A DNA stretch of 64,000 nucleotides from positions 124,001 through 188,000 of the forward strand of contig CANMLS010000006.1 of the NCBI GenBank assembly GCA_947498785.1. Reading direction: 5' to 3'. The notes beneath the pieces are model-generated. The model was not told where the DNA came from. It made no database searches and worked only from the letters and a program-made list of their open reading frames with translations. The stretch comes from an uncultured Aquimarina sp. GTDB taxonomy: Bacteria; Bacteroidota; Bacteroidia; Flavobacteriales; Flavobacteriaceae. Of this stretch, positions 11,806 through 19,388 are shown in pieces (position 1 is the first letter of the stretch; each line of letters opens with the position of its first letter). The translations under genes and the position numbers were made by a program.

Positions 11806-12201
11806 ATGCAAGATCATTTTCAATTAGTAAAAAACTATTTACTTCAGCTTAATTATAATGTGATTCATGAAAATACGAGAGAAGGAATCATCATGATCAG
11901 CAAAGAAAATGAAGGAATCAAAAATATGATTCTTGGTGTTGCTCCTCCGATTTTGATCATGGAACAGCATATTTTTAATATCAAAAGTAAAAACGAAGTG
12001 GTGTATCGAAATTTACTTCAAAAAAATCGAGATATCGTACATGGAGCCTTTGTCCTAGATGATACCGGTGAAAAAGTTATTTTTAGAGACACTCTACAGG
12101 TAGAACACCTAGATCTTAATGAGCTAGAAGGATCTTTAAACTCTTTAGGGCTATTATTAAGTGAATATTCAGATCAAATTATAAATTATTCAAAATATTA
12201 A
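11806..12201 (+). CDS. YbjN / Tir-chaperone-like protein
   Basis: A 131-residue soluble acidic protein resembling the YbjN or type III chaperone-like fold. An amphipathic N-terminal helix (HFQLVKNYLLQL) is followed by beta strands, with the recurrent pattern of a short two-domain chaperone (VVYRNLLQKNRDIVHGAFVL). It is the first gene of a long plus-strand operon, four bases before pspA. Small proteins of this kind often precede pspA-like genes (for example YjfI before YjfJ in enterobacteria), which suggests a partner of PspA. The family assignment is moderate, and no activity can be inferred. Confidence 0.65.
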   Translation: MQDHFQLVKNYLLQLNYNVIHENTREGIIMISKENEGIKNMILGVAPPILIMEQHIFNIKSKNEVVYRNLLQKNRDIVHGAFVLDDTGEKVIFRDTLQVEHLDLNELEGSLNSLGLLLSEYSDQIINYSKY

Positions 12202-12205
12202 TACT

Positions 12206-12919
12206 ATGAACTTTTTTAAACGACTATTTAAAATCGGTGAAGCAGAAGCACATTCAGCAATTGATAAAATGGAAGACCCTATCAAAATGACCGAACAAGG
12301 GATTCGCGATATGAAAACCGACCTTGAAAAAAGCCTGGAAGCACTTGCTCAAGTAAAAGCATTAGCTATTAGAGCCCAAAATGACACAGAAGAATACGCT
12401 TTAAAAGCTGAAGATTACCAACAAAAAGCCATGTTAATCCTTAAAAAAGCACAAAAAGGAGATATGGATAGTAATGAAGCTGATCGATTGGCAAAAGAAG
12501 CCCTAATCAAAAAAGAAGAATCGCAACAGCAAGAAACTCGAAGTAAGGGTGAGTCTGAAAAATTTAATACTTCTGTTGCTCAATTGGAAAAAAGTGTACA
12601 AGAGATAAAACAAAATATTAGCAAATGGGAAAATGAACTTAAAACTCTCAAAGCTCGTGTAAAAGTATCTACAGCCACCAAAAATGTAAACAAACAAATG
12701 GCAGAAATAGATAGCTCTAGTACTGTCTCTATGTTAGAACGAATGAAAGACAAAGTGAATCAGGAAGAAGCACTTGCAGAAGCTTATGGTGATATCGCAA
12801 ATGCATCTAAATCTATTGATGAAGAACTGGATAAGGCTGTAGATGTAACCAAAGCTAATGCTGATGATAACCTAGCAAAACTCAAGGAGCAGCTAGGTAT
12901 GGACAATGACAAAAAATAA
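12206..12919 (+). CDS. pspA: PspA/IM30 family membrane-remodelling protein
   Basis: A 237-residue, almost wholly helical coiled-coil protein of the PspA/IM30/Vipp1 (ESCRT-III-like) family. The start MNFFKRLFKIGEAEAHSAI is the typical amphipathic helix that inserts into stressed membranes. MEDPIKMTEQGIRDM follows, matching the family hairpin. It has no transmembrane segment, so it acts peripherally at the inner membrane. It is preceded by a YbjN-like gene, and in the same operon are YqiJ/YqiK-like proteins and a giant AAA ATPase. The family maintains envelope integrity; a PspF-type activator is not seen here. Confidence 0.92.
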   Translation: MNFFKRLFKIGEAEAHSAIDKMEDPIKMTEQGIRDMKTDLEKSLEALAQVKALAIRAQNDTEEYALKAEDYQQKAMLILKKAQKGDMDSNEADRLAKEALIKKEESQQQETRSKGESEKFNTSVAQLEKSVQEIKQNISKWENELKTLKARVKVSTATKNVNKQMAEIDSSSTVSMLERMKDKVNQEEALAEAYGDIANASKSIDEELDKAVDVTKANADDNLAKLKEQLGMDNDKK

Positions 12920-12951
12920 AGTCGACATATTTTATCTTAAAAAGTGAAATC

Positions 12952-13234
12952 ATGATTTTTTTAACAACAGAAAGCATCTCTAGCAAAGAAACAACAGAAG
13001 TTTTTAGGTATTGCTAGAGGAAGTACAGTAAGAGCTCGAAATATAGGAAGAGATATTGAAGGGTATACAAAATTGCAAACACAATCACGAGAACAAGCTT
13101 TGCAAAGAATGATACATGATGTACAGAAACTAGGTGCTGATGCGGTAACAAATGTTAGGCTTACGACATCAATGGTAATGCAGGGAGTTTCAGAAATTTT
13201 AGCTTATGGCACGGTAGCAAAATTAAAATTATAA
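12952..13234 (+). pseudogene. YbjQ-family (UPF0145-like) gene with a one-base frameshift
   Basis: The first frame from ATG 12952 reads MIFLTTESISSKETTEVF and runs into TAG. Removing one T from the T5 run at 13001-13005 restores a continuous frame: EVLGIARGSTVRARNIGRDI, then LQTQSREQALQRMI, LGADAVTNVRLTTS and YGTVAKLKL, with stop at 13234. This is a full-length YbjQ/heavy-metal-binding-domain protein of about 93 residues, a family that forms small pentamers of unknown role. The rest is intact, so the break is recent, a sequencing error, or a slippage site. Confidence 0.85.
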
Positions 13235-13252
13235 AATAGCTGTAATAATATC

Positions 13253-13396
13253 GTTGGGAATTATACAAGTTTTATTCTGACAGTAGTTTTAATACTTCTT
13301 ATCTATTTGATTTTAAGAAGAGTTAAGATCAAAAGGCAGAAAACTTTGAAAAACGAAATAACTAATCATGAAAAAATCAATAAAAAAGGGACGTGA
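13253..13396 (+). CDS. Possible small single-span membrane protein without a standard start
   Basis: About 47 codons encode a peptide with one transmembrane segment (FILTVVLILLIYLIL) followed by a basic tail (RRVKIKRQK). Its TGA stop overlaps the GTG start of the next gene (GTGA), a typical coupled junction, which argues it is translated. No ATG, GTG or usable TTG exists in frame before the membrane segment. The gene may use a rare start, or its 5' end may be damaged. The coordinate given begins at the first residue of the plausible peptide. Confidence 0.4.
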   Translation, partial: VGNYTSFILTVVLILLIYLILRRVKIKRQKTLKNEITNHEKINKKGT

Positions 13397-13791
13397 AAAA
13401 AGTCAGTGAAATAAAAAGAGAAATTCCTTTGATAGTAGAAAAGATTGACAATATCTGCAAACAATATAAGGTAACCACAGATGAATTAATCCTAGAACTA
13501 GTTCGCTTTTTAGATTTAATTCATAGTACAGATCAAAAGCTTAGCCCTTCTTATATTGTTGATTTAGCATGGCATGAGTTTATATTATTTACTAGGTTTT
13601 ATGAACAATTCTGCATAAAACATTACTCCCGCTTTATTCATCACACTCCAGGTAAAAATGGAGATGCTAAGCTTTTTAAAAAGACAATAAAACTATACAT
13701 AAATCAATATAATGAACCTAATTCCAAAATTTGGGGAGAAATAGCAAAAGAAGAGTGGGAATCGTTAAACTGTGGTTCTTGTCATAACTAA
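13393..13791 (+). CDS. Conserved protein, glycine-rich-domain-protein-like
   Basis: A 132-residue soluble protein that starts at GTG 13393, overlapping the stop of the preceding small ORF by four bases. The central motif VDLAWHEFILFTRFYEQFC followed by FIHHTPG resembles the conserved core of the GRDP-like (DUF1399-type) family, whose function is unknown. The C-terminus is CGSCHN, a CxxC pair that could bind metal. The next gene also ends in a cysteine-rich tail. It is in the PspA-AAA operon. The family match is tentative. Confidence 0.6.
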   Translation: MKKVSEIKREIPLIVEKIDNICKQYKVTTDELILELVRFLDLIHSTDQKLSPSYIVDLAWHEFILFTRFYEQFCIKHYSRFIHHTPGKNGDAKLFKKTIKLYINQYNEPNSKIWGEIAKEEWESLNCGSCHN

Positions 13792-13804
13792 AACTAAAGA
13801 AACA

Positions 13805-14860
13805 ATGTATTTTGAAGGAATAATAACTATCGATCCATCTCAAATTACCAAAATAAATCATGTTAAACCAACCAAAGCTTTTAGAAAATTTTTACATAGT
13901 ATAACATTAGGCTCTGTATCTGACAAAGAAGAACGCGAAACATTTACAGCTGTAGCTATTCTTCAACAAATCAATGCCTGCTTTAGAAATATTGGAGTAA
14001 CTAATGTTATTAAAATTTCTCATGATGAAATCGATTTTTATCATGATAAAGAAGGAAAAGAGAATGATTTAAAACTCGCTTTAGATAAATATGAAATCGA
14101 GATAAATGAAGCAATGTCAACTCATTTTTCTAAGCTTACTTTGGTTTTAGAGCATAAAGACGAAACATTTAAATATCTTTTTGAAATTAACATTAATAGA
14201 GATCATAAAATTGGAGTGTATCCAATAGAAATTAAAGTTTCGGGACTTCTCAACAGGTTTGCAAAAAACAACCCTAAAGAAGAAATCCAAAAAATAGTAG
14301 AGCATCAAGAAGTGTTTGATCTATTTAAAAAAGAAAAAAGTGAAGAATTCGAACATTTTCTTGATGAAATAAAATTCGAACTTAAGCGGCAGATAGAAAC
14401 CGATGATATTAAAATTTTCACAAAAACAAAATACATTCTGCCCTCAAAGACAATTAACAAAGAAGGTCCTTTGCCCAAAAACCCAAAAAGAGGAGGTGTT
14501 TATGGAGGGTATTATGGTTTTAATGATTACCTCTACTATAACTTAATTTGGTCTGATGTAATGCATCATTACGGAAGTACGATTACACATTCTCATTTTG
14601 AAAATGAAAACGGAGAGTTTCTAGGATATGCAGAGGAAATCAATGCTCAGGATTCTATTTTTAATAGTGATTTAAATGATCAAGAATCAGTAAATCAAAC
14701 GCTTGAAGAAGATCCAATTACAGTAAACGAAGAGCCTGTTGAAGAATCTTCTGGCTGGTTTGATTCAGATAACTGGAGTTTTTTTGATTCTGATGATAGT
14801 TCCTCTGGTTGTAGTTCTTGTTCTTCTTGTTCGAGTTGTTCTTCATGCGGAGGAGATTAG
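13805..14860 (+). CDS. Uncharacterised protein with Ser-Cys-rich tail
   Basis: A 351-residue protein of unknown function. ATG 13805 is preferred over an upstream GTG inside the previous gene. Residues 1-200 are mixed alpha/beta and hydrophilic. A Gly/Tyr-rich segment (GGVYGGYYGFNDYLYYN) follows at about 225-250, then an acidic stretch. The end is a run of CSSC units (GCSSCSSCSSCSSCGG). There is no signal peptide. Such tails occur on proteins that are membrane- or metal-associated, but no activity can be named. It lies between the CxxC-ending gene and the YqiJ-like gene. Confidence 0.65.
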   Translation: MYFEGIITIDPSQITKINHVKPTKAFRKFLHSITLGSVSDKEERETFTAVAILQQINACFRNIGVTNVIKISHDEIDFYHDKEGKENDLKLALDKYEIEINEAMSTHFSKLTLVLEHKDETFKYLFEININRDHKIGVYPIEIKVSGLLNRFAKNNPKEEIQKIVEHQEVFDLFKKEKSEEFEHFLDEIKFELKRQIETDDIKIFTKTKYILPSKTINKEGPLPKNPKRGGVYGGYYGFNDYLYYNLIWSDVMHHYGSTITHSHFENENGEFLGYAEEINAQDSIFNSDLNDQESVNQTLEEDPITVNEEPVEESSGWFDSDNWSFFDSDDSSSGCSSCSSCSSCSSCGGD

Positions 14861-14912
14861 AAAATAGAGTTAAACATTATTTTAATAACAAACATAACTT
14901 AAATAGTAACCT

Positions 14913-15635
14913 TTGAAAGAACTTATAGACATAGCATTTTCATCAGTAAACATGGTATTAACCATACTTATGATCTTATTGATCTTATATTGGTTATTCA
15001 CTATGATTTCTGGAGTTGACTTTGATGTTGACGTAGATGTAGACATAGATATTGACATGGATACAGATATTGACATAGACACAGATGCAGGTATAGAAGG
15101 CGGAAATCTTGATTTTCAAGACATTGCTAATACCGAAGTCAATAAAGAAGATGTAGTAGGGAAAAAACGAAAACCACTAAAATGGTGGCAAATCGTACTG
15201 ATCTATTTCAATTTTGTTGGACTTCCTTTTATGTTCACCTTTACATGCTGGATTTTTATATGGTGGTTGTGTACTGTAATAACTACAAGTCTAACTTCTA
15301 CCTATAATAACAGTCTTGGTTATATCATTTTCTTGGCTGCAATTTTACCTTCTTTACTACTAACAAAGATATTTACGACACCTTTTAAAGGATTCTTTAA
15401 AAACTTAAATAAAGATGGTGATGCACCGATTGATTTAATCGGACGAAAAGGAACTTTACAATCAACAATTTCTGGAACCAAACTTGGTTCTGCAGAAGTT
15501 ATTGCAGAATCAACTCCTCTTTCAATCTATGTTAAATCATTGAATGGAGAACAAATAAATTATCATCAAAAAATTCTGATCATAAAACAATCAGAAGATA
15601 AAAATTACTATTTCGTACAATCATATAACGACTAA
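14913..15635 (+). CDS. YqiJ-like OB-fold membrane protein
   Basis: A 240-residue membrane protein placed directly before a YqiK-like flotillin, as yqiJ precedes yqiK in E. coli. TTG 14913 is taken as start because the next residues (KELIDIAFSSVNMVLT) match how the family begins. Features in order: TM1 (VLTILMILLILYWLF); an acidic loop of alternating Asp (about residues 35-58); two more membrane segments around 95-150; and a C-terminal NfeD/OB-like domain (DLIGRKGTLQSTISGTKLGS). YqiJ/NfeD-type proteins partner flotillins in membrane domains. A TTG start is unusual and could lower expression. Confidence 0.8.
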   Translation: MKELIDIAFSSVNMVLTILMILLILYWLFTMISGVDFDVDVDVDIDIDMDTDIDIDTDAGIEGGNLDFQDIANTEVNKEDVVGKKRKPLKWWQIVLIYFNFVGLPFMFTFTCWIFIWWLCTVITTSLTSTYNNSLGYIIFLAAILPSLLLTKIFTTPFKGFFKNLNKDGDAPIDLIGRKGTLQSTISGTKLGSAEVIAESTPLSIYVKSLNGEQINYHQKILIIKQSEDKNYYFVQSYND

Positions 15636-15649
15636 TTAACTTAAAAACT

Positions 15650-17716
15650 ATGAATACTATATTACCATTTATTGGAATTGGAATAGGCTTAATACTATTC
15701 TTGATCATCGTATACTTTGCGATTATCGCAATGTTCTACAAAAAAATACCTCAAGGACAGGCTCTTGTAAGAACAGGGTTTAAGGGAACCAAAGTTGCTA
15801 CAGATAAAGGACTTTATGTTGTTCCTGTATTTCATAAAGTTGAAATCATGGATATTTCTGTAAAGAAAATTCAAATTGAAAGATTAGGAAATGACGGGCT
15901 TGTATGTAAAGACAATATGAGAGCTGATATCAAAGTAGCTTTCTTTGTAAGAGTAAATAGCGAAGTTGACTTTATCAAAAAAGTTGCACAAACTATTGGC
16001 TGTGAGCGTGCTTCAGATATTTCAACACTAGAAGATCTTTTTGAAGCCAAATTCTCTGAAGCATTAAAAACAGTTGGGAAAAAATTCGAATTTACTGAGC
16101 TTTATGAAGCCAGAAGAGAATTTAGAGATGAAATTGTAGATATTATCGGTACTGATCTTAATGGATATACATTAGAAGATTGCGCAATTGACTACCTAGA
16201 ACAAACACCTGTAACATTCTTAAAATCAGACAACATATTAGACGCGGAAGGAATCAAAAAGATTACCGAATTAACTGCCGCTCAAAATATGAAATCTAAC
16301 CTCATCAAACGAGATGAGGAAAAAGTAATTCGCAAACAAGATGTTGAAGCACGTGAAGCTATTTTAGAATTAGATAAACAACTTGCTGAAAAAGAGGAAC
16401 AACAAAAACGCGAAATTGCCAATATCAAATCCCGTGAAGAAGCAGAAACCCTTAAGGTATCAGAAGAGGAACGTCTCAAATCTGAAACTGCTCGTATCGC
16501 AACCGAAGAAAAAGTAAAAGTTGCAGAAGAAAATATGCAGCGACAAATCATCGTTGCTTCTAAGAATAAAGAACGTACAGACGCTGTAGAAACAGAAAGA
16601 GTAGAAAAAGACAGAATGCTAGAGGCTACAGAACGCGAACGTATTGTAACCTTAGCTCAGATTGAAAAAGAAAAAGTAGTAGAAGTTGAGAAAAAGAACA
16701 TCCAGGATGTGATTCGCGATAGAGTAACCCTAGAAAAAGGTGTGGTTGAAGAGCAAGAGAACATGAAAGATATTGAGGCTTTCAAAACTGCTGATCGTGA
16801 GAAGCAAGTAAAAATTACCATTGCAGAAGCAAATGCAGAAGAAGCATTGATTAGAACAATCAAAGCTGCAGAAGCGCAAAAAGAAGCTGCTAAACAAAAA
16901 GCTGAAGAAATTAATATCGAAGCTCAAGCACAGAAAGAGGCTAGTGAAAAAGAAGCAGAAGCTCGTAAAACATTAGCTGAAGCACAAGCAAAAGAAGAAG
17001 CGACACTTGGTATGTCAGAAGCACAAGTAATGCATGCTAAAGCAGATGCGCATGAACGTGAAGGTCTTGTTGAAGCTACTATTATCGAGAAGAAAGCAAA
17101 AGCTGAAGCAGCAGGTATCTTGGCAAAAGCTGAAGCGATCAAAGAAGAAGGGCTAGCAGAAGCAGATGTAATCAAAGAAAAAGCACTTGCAGATGCTGCA
17201 GGAATCGAAGAGAAAGCAGAAGCAATGAAAAAACTTGATGGTGTTGGTAAAGAACATGAAGAGTTTAAACTTCGCTTAGATAAAGAATTACAAGTTGATC
17301 TGGCTCATATCAATATTCAGAAAGAAATTGCAGATGCACAAGCCGAAGTAATCGCAGAAGCGCTTAAAGCAGCTAATATTGATATCGTTGGTGGTGAAAC
17401 CATGTTCTTCGATCAGATTGTAGGTCAGATAACAAAAGCCAAAGGAATCGATAGATTGGTTAAGCATTCTGATAACATTCAGGATGTAAAAGATGCTATC
17501 TTAGGAAGCGAAGATGTAAAAGGTAACCTTTTAGAGAAAATAAAAGATTTTGCCACTCAATACGGAATCTCTTCCGAAGACATCAAAAATCTAACGATCG
17601 CCAATATATTAATGGATTTGAAACAAAAAACTACAGATCCATCAGAAAATGATTTATTCACAAATCTGTTTAACCTTGCCAAAGGATTAGGATTATCAGA
17701 TAAGAAATTGAAATAA
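15650..17716 (+). CDS. YqiK-like flotillin (SPFH/band 7) protein
   Basis: A 688-residue flotillin-type scaffold. An N-terminal membrane segment (LPFIGIGIGLILFLIIVYFA) anchors it in the inner membrane. The SPFH/band-7 domain spans about residues 30-200 (VRTGFKGTKVATDKGLYVVP). A very long Ala/Glu/Lys coiled coil follows (about 215-560). The globular C-terminal flotillin region comes next (GGETMFFDQIVGQITKAKGI). The family forms large oligomeric rings or microdomains. The upstream YqiJ-like gene is the usual partner. In this operon it likely works with PspA in membrane maintenance; that link is inference from context. Confidence 0.9.
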   Translation: MNTILPFIGIGIGLILFLIIVYFAIIAMFYKKIPQGQALVRTGFKGTKVATDKGLYVVPVFHKVEIMDISVKKIQIERLGNDGLVCKDNMRADIKVAFFVRVNSEVDFIKKVAQTIGCERASDISTLEDLFEAKFSEALKTVGKKFEFTELYEARREFRDEIVDIIGTDLNGYTLEDCAIDYLEQTPVTFLKSDNILDAEGIKKITELTAAQNMKSNLIKRDEEKVIRKQDVEAREAILELDKQLAEKEEQQKREIANIKSREEAETLKVSEEERLKSETARIATEEKVKVAEENMQRQIIVASKNKERTDAVETERVEKDRMLEATERERIVTLAQIEKEKVVEVEKKNIQDVIRDRVTLEKGVVEEQENMKDIEAFKTADREKQVKITIAEANAEEALIRTIKAAEAQKEAAKQKAEEINIEAQAQKEASEKEAEARKTLAEAQAKEEATLGMSEAQVMHAKADAHEREGLVEATIIEKKAKAEAAGILAKAEAIKEEGLAEADVIKEKALADAAGIEEKAEAMKKLDGVGKEHEEFKLRLDKELQVDLAHINIQKEIADAQAEVIAEALKAANIDIVGGETMFFDQIVGQITKAKGIDRLVKHSDNIQDVKDAILGSEDVKGNLLEKIKDFATQYGISSEDIKNLTIANILMDLKQKTTDPSENDLFTNLFNLAKGLGLSDKKLK

Positions 17717-17814
17717 AAACTGAATTCTATTCTTCCTTCTTTTTAATCAAGAGGGAAGAATTCTGAAACAATAGAATGAATATCATAACTACATTTTTAA
17801 ACCCATAAAAGTCT

Positions 17815-17848
17815 TCCCATCCTGGGGAGACCTGGGATGGGATTTGTT
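17815..17848 (+). terminator. Possible internal terminator or attenuator after the flotillin gene
   Basis: An 8-bp stem, TCCCATCC (17815-17822) with GGATGGGA (17835-17842), followed by TTTGTTT. The T-run is imperfect, so it may only reduce transcription into the downstream genes. Confidence 0.5.
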
Positions 17849-17887
17849 TAACTTTTAATACGGTTTAATTATGAGTATTGCACAGCA

Positions 17888-18133
17888 ATGGTTGCTTCGA
17901 TTAAGTTTAATGATCGAAGAAATAAAAGAGATGCTTTTAGTCATTTAAGTGGAAACACAAATGCCAAAAGCCAAGGAATTGAGATAGAACCTGTTTCTCA
18001 AGAAGCTTTAGGAAACATTCGTAAAAAGATGAGGAAACAGAATCGAGTGAATACCATAAAAGGTGTAATCATCATTTCGATAAGTATGGCGATAACAGCT
18101 TGGTTGTTTTTTAGGTTAACTTATAGAATGTAA
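17888..18133 (+). CDS. Small single-span membrane protein, paralogue A
   Basis: An 81-residue protein with a basic N-terminus, a shared core (GIEIEPVSQEALGNIRKKMR) and one C-terminal membrane segment (GVIIISISMAITAWLFF). It is clearly paralogous to the next gene. An ATG at 17871, one frame away, encodes MSIAQQ, matching the extra N-terminal residues seen in the paralogue. A one-base deletion near 17887 may have shortened this copy. The function is unknown; it belongs to the flotillin-AAA operon. Confidence 0.65.
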   Translation: MVASIKFNDRRNKRDAFSHLSGNTNAKSQGIEIEPVSQEALGNIRKKMRKQNRVNTIKGVIIISISMAITAWLFFRLTYRM

Positions 18134-18137
18134 TCTT

Positions 18138-18440
18138 ATGGGAGGATTTGGATCAGCTCAAGGAATGATTACTGCAATCAAAAACAACAATCGTAGAAAG
18201 AAAAGAGAAGCTTATGATGGATGGACTGAAAGTGACAAGGAAAGTCAAGGCATCAAAGTAGAACCCGTTTCAGAAAAAACTTTATCTGAAATAAGGAAGA
18301 AAATGAAAAAACAACAGCAAGTTACATTTATAAAAAATTTTATTATTGCAATAATTGGACTCATTGCTTTTTTCTTTTTCATACAATTAGTCTTCTTATA
18401 TTTTGAAAATGACCCTGGAATTGGATGGAATCCATATTAA
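18138..18440 (+). CDS. Small single-span membrane protein, paralogue B
   Basis: A 100-residue protein starting MGGFGSAQGMITAIK, followed by basic RRKKRE, the core GIKVEPVSEKTLSEIRKKMK and one membrane segment (NFIIAIIGLIAFFFFIQLV). The core is about half identical to that of the gene four bases upstream, so the pair arose by tandem duplication. The hydrophilic N-terminal part should face the cytoplasm. The function is unknown. Confidence 0.7.
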   Translation: MGGFGSAQGMITAIKNNNRRKKREAYDGWTESDKESQGIKVEPVSEKTLSEIRKKMKKQQQVTFIKNFIIAIIGLIAFFFFIQLVFLYFENDPGIGWNPY

Positions 18441-18458
18441 CATATTAATCTTAGAAAA

Positions 18459-18812
18459 ATGAATAAAAAATTTATAGGATTACTCACCGTATTATTAATA
18501 AGCATCAGTGCACTTGCATTAAATACGCATTTCAAAAAAAAGAAGTTAAATGCTAATGGCGTAATCGCAACGGCAGTGATCCAGAAGATAACATCAAATA
18601 AATACGAGAATGAGATAGGCACTCCTGTAGATAACATTCATATTACGTATAAGTACATCGTTCATACCAAAGAAATTGTAAAAACTCAGGAGATTTTTAG
18701 ACATGAACACGATCATTATTTTGAGTCGAATACCGTAGTTGGGGATTCCATCAGCATCAAATACAATCCTGAGCAACCTAAGAATTCGAGGATTGAGAAA
18801 ATTATGAAATAG
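18459..18812 (+). CDS. DUF3592-like membrane-anchored protein
   Basis: A 117-residue protein with an N-terminal membrane segment (IGLLTVLLISISALAL) and an extracytoplasmic beta-rich domain. The domain contains the DUF3592-like end pattern VGDSISIKYNPEQPKNSRI, in which a short beta domain closes with a YxPxxP motif. The biological role of this family is not known. It lies 18 bases after the twin small membrane genes and just before the DUF559 gene. Confidence 0.7.
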   Translation: MNKKFIGLLTVLLISISALALNTHFKKKKLNANGVIATAVIQKITSNKYENEIGTPVDNIHITYKYIVHTKEIVKTQEIFRHEHDHYFESNTVVGDSISIKYNPEQPKNSRIEKIMK

Positions 18813-18813
18813 A

Positions 18814-19179
18814 TTGAGTAAAAAACAAATTCATAACAGAAAATATCTAGAAGCTTATAGAAAAGATTTACGAAACAATGGTACTTCTGCAGAGGCATTT
18901 CTATGGAGATATTTACAAAAAAGTCAATTAAAGGGTCGTAAGTTTAGAAGGCAACATAGTATAGGTAATTACATTGTGGATTTTTATTGTCCAAAAGAAA
19001 AGCTAATTATAGAACTGGATGGTGAAATTCATAATAATCCAAGAACTAATCAATATGATGAACAAAGGACAAAGTATTTAAATAGTTTAGGATTTGTTGT
19101 GATCAGATTCGAAAACAAAATAGTATTTGATCATTTACCCTCTGTATTAAAAGAGATAAATGATAATTTTAATAAGTGA
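18814..19179 (+). CDS. DUF559 endonuclease-like protein
   Basis: A 121-residue protein of the DUF559 family, related in fold to Vsr and PD-(D/E)xK-type nucleases. The signature runs SAEAFLWRYLQKSQLKGRKF, RRQHSIGNYIVDFYC, then LIIELDGEIH, where Asp and Glu residues would bind metal. The start is TTG 18814, one base after the previous stop. It is followed by an unusual cluster of inverted repeats (19237-19352). Genes of this family often look like inserted cargo, and it interrupts what would otherwise be a run of membrane-related genes. Nuclease activity is family knowledge, not shown here. Confidence 0.8.
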   Translation: MSKKQIHNRKYLEAYRKDLRNNGTSAEAFLWRYLQKSQLKGRKFRRQHSIGNYIVDFYCPKEKLIIELDGEIHNNPRTNQYDEQRTKYLNSLGFVVIRFENKIVFDHLPSVLKEINDNFNK

Positions 19180-19236
19180 ATTTTATATACTAAAAATAAA
19201 TAAAGATTTTCACAAAGCGAAATAGAACAAAAAAGC

Positions 19237-19352
19237 TCTCCTCCTTGTACAAGGAGGAGAATGAATTCCGCAAAGTGGAAGAAAGAGGCGGTTCAAGGAC
19301 CACCCTCTATTTGTTAAAGACAAATTCTTCCCTCCTCTAAAAGGAGGGGAAC
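19237..19352. repeat. Composite inverted-repeat element after the DUF559 gene
   Basis: Three adjacent foldable units. First, a perfect 24-bp palindrome at 19237-19260 (TCTCCTCCTTGT and its complement). Second, AGAGGCGGT with ACCACCCTCT at 19284-19308. Third, CCCTCCT with AGGAGGGG at 19330-19349. The arms share the CTCC/GGAG theme. It looks like a BIME-type palindromic element rather than a simple terminator, because the palindrome lacks a T-run. Confidence 0.6.
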
Positions 19353-19388
19353 TATTGCAAACTCTGATTAAATACTAGAGTACAAATT

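Noticed and set aside
16282-17175. Several minus-strand frames inside the flotillin gene
   Set aside because: They are Ser/Phe/Ala-rich mirrors of the Glu/Lys/Ala coiled-coil codons, a known artefact.
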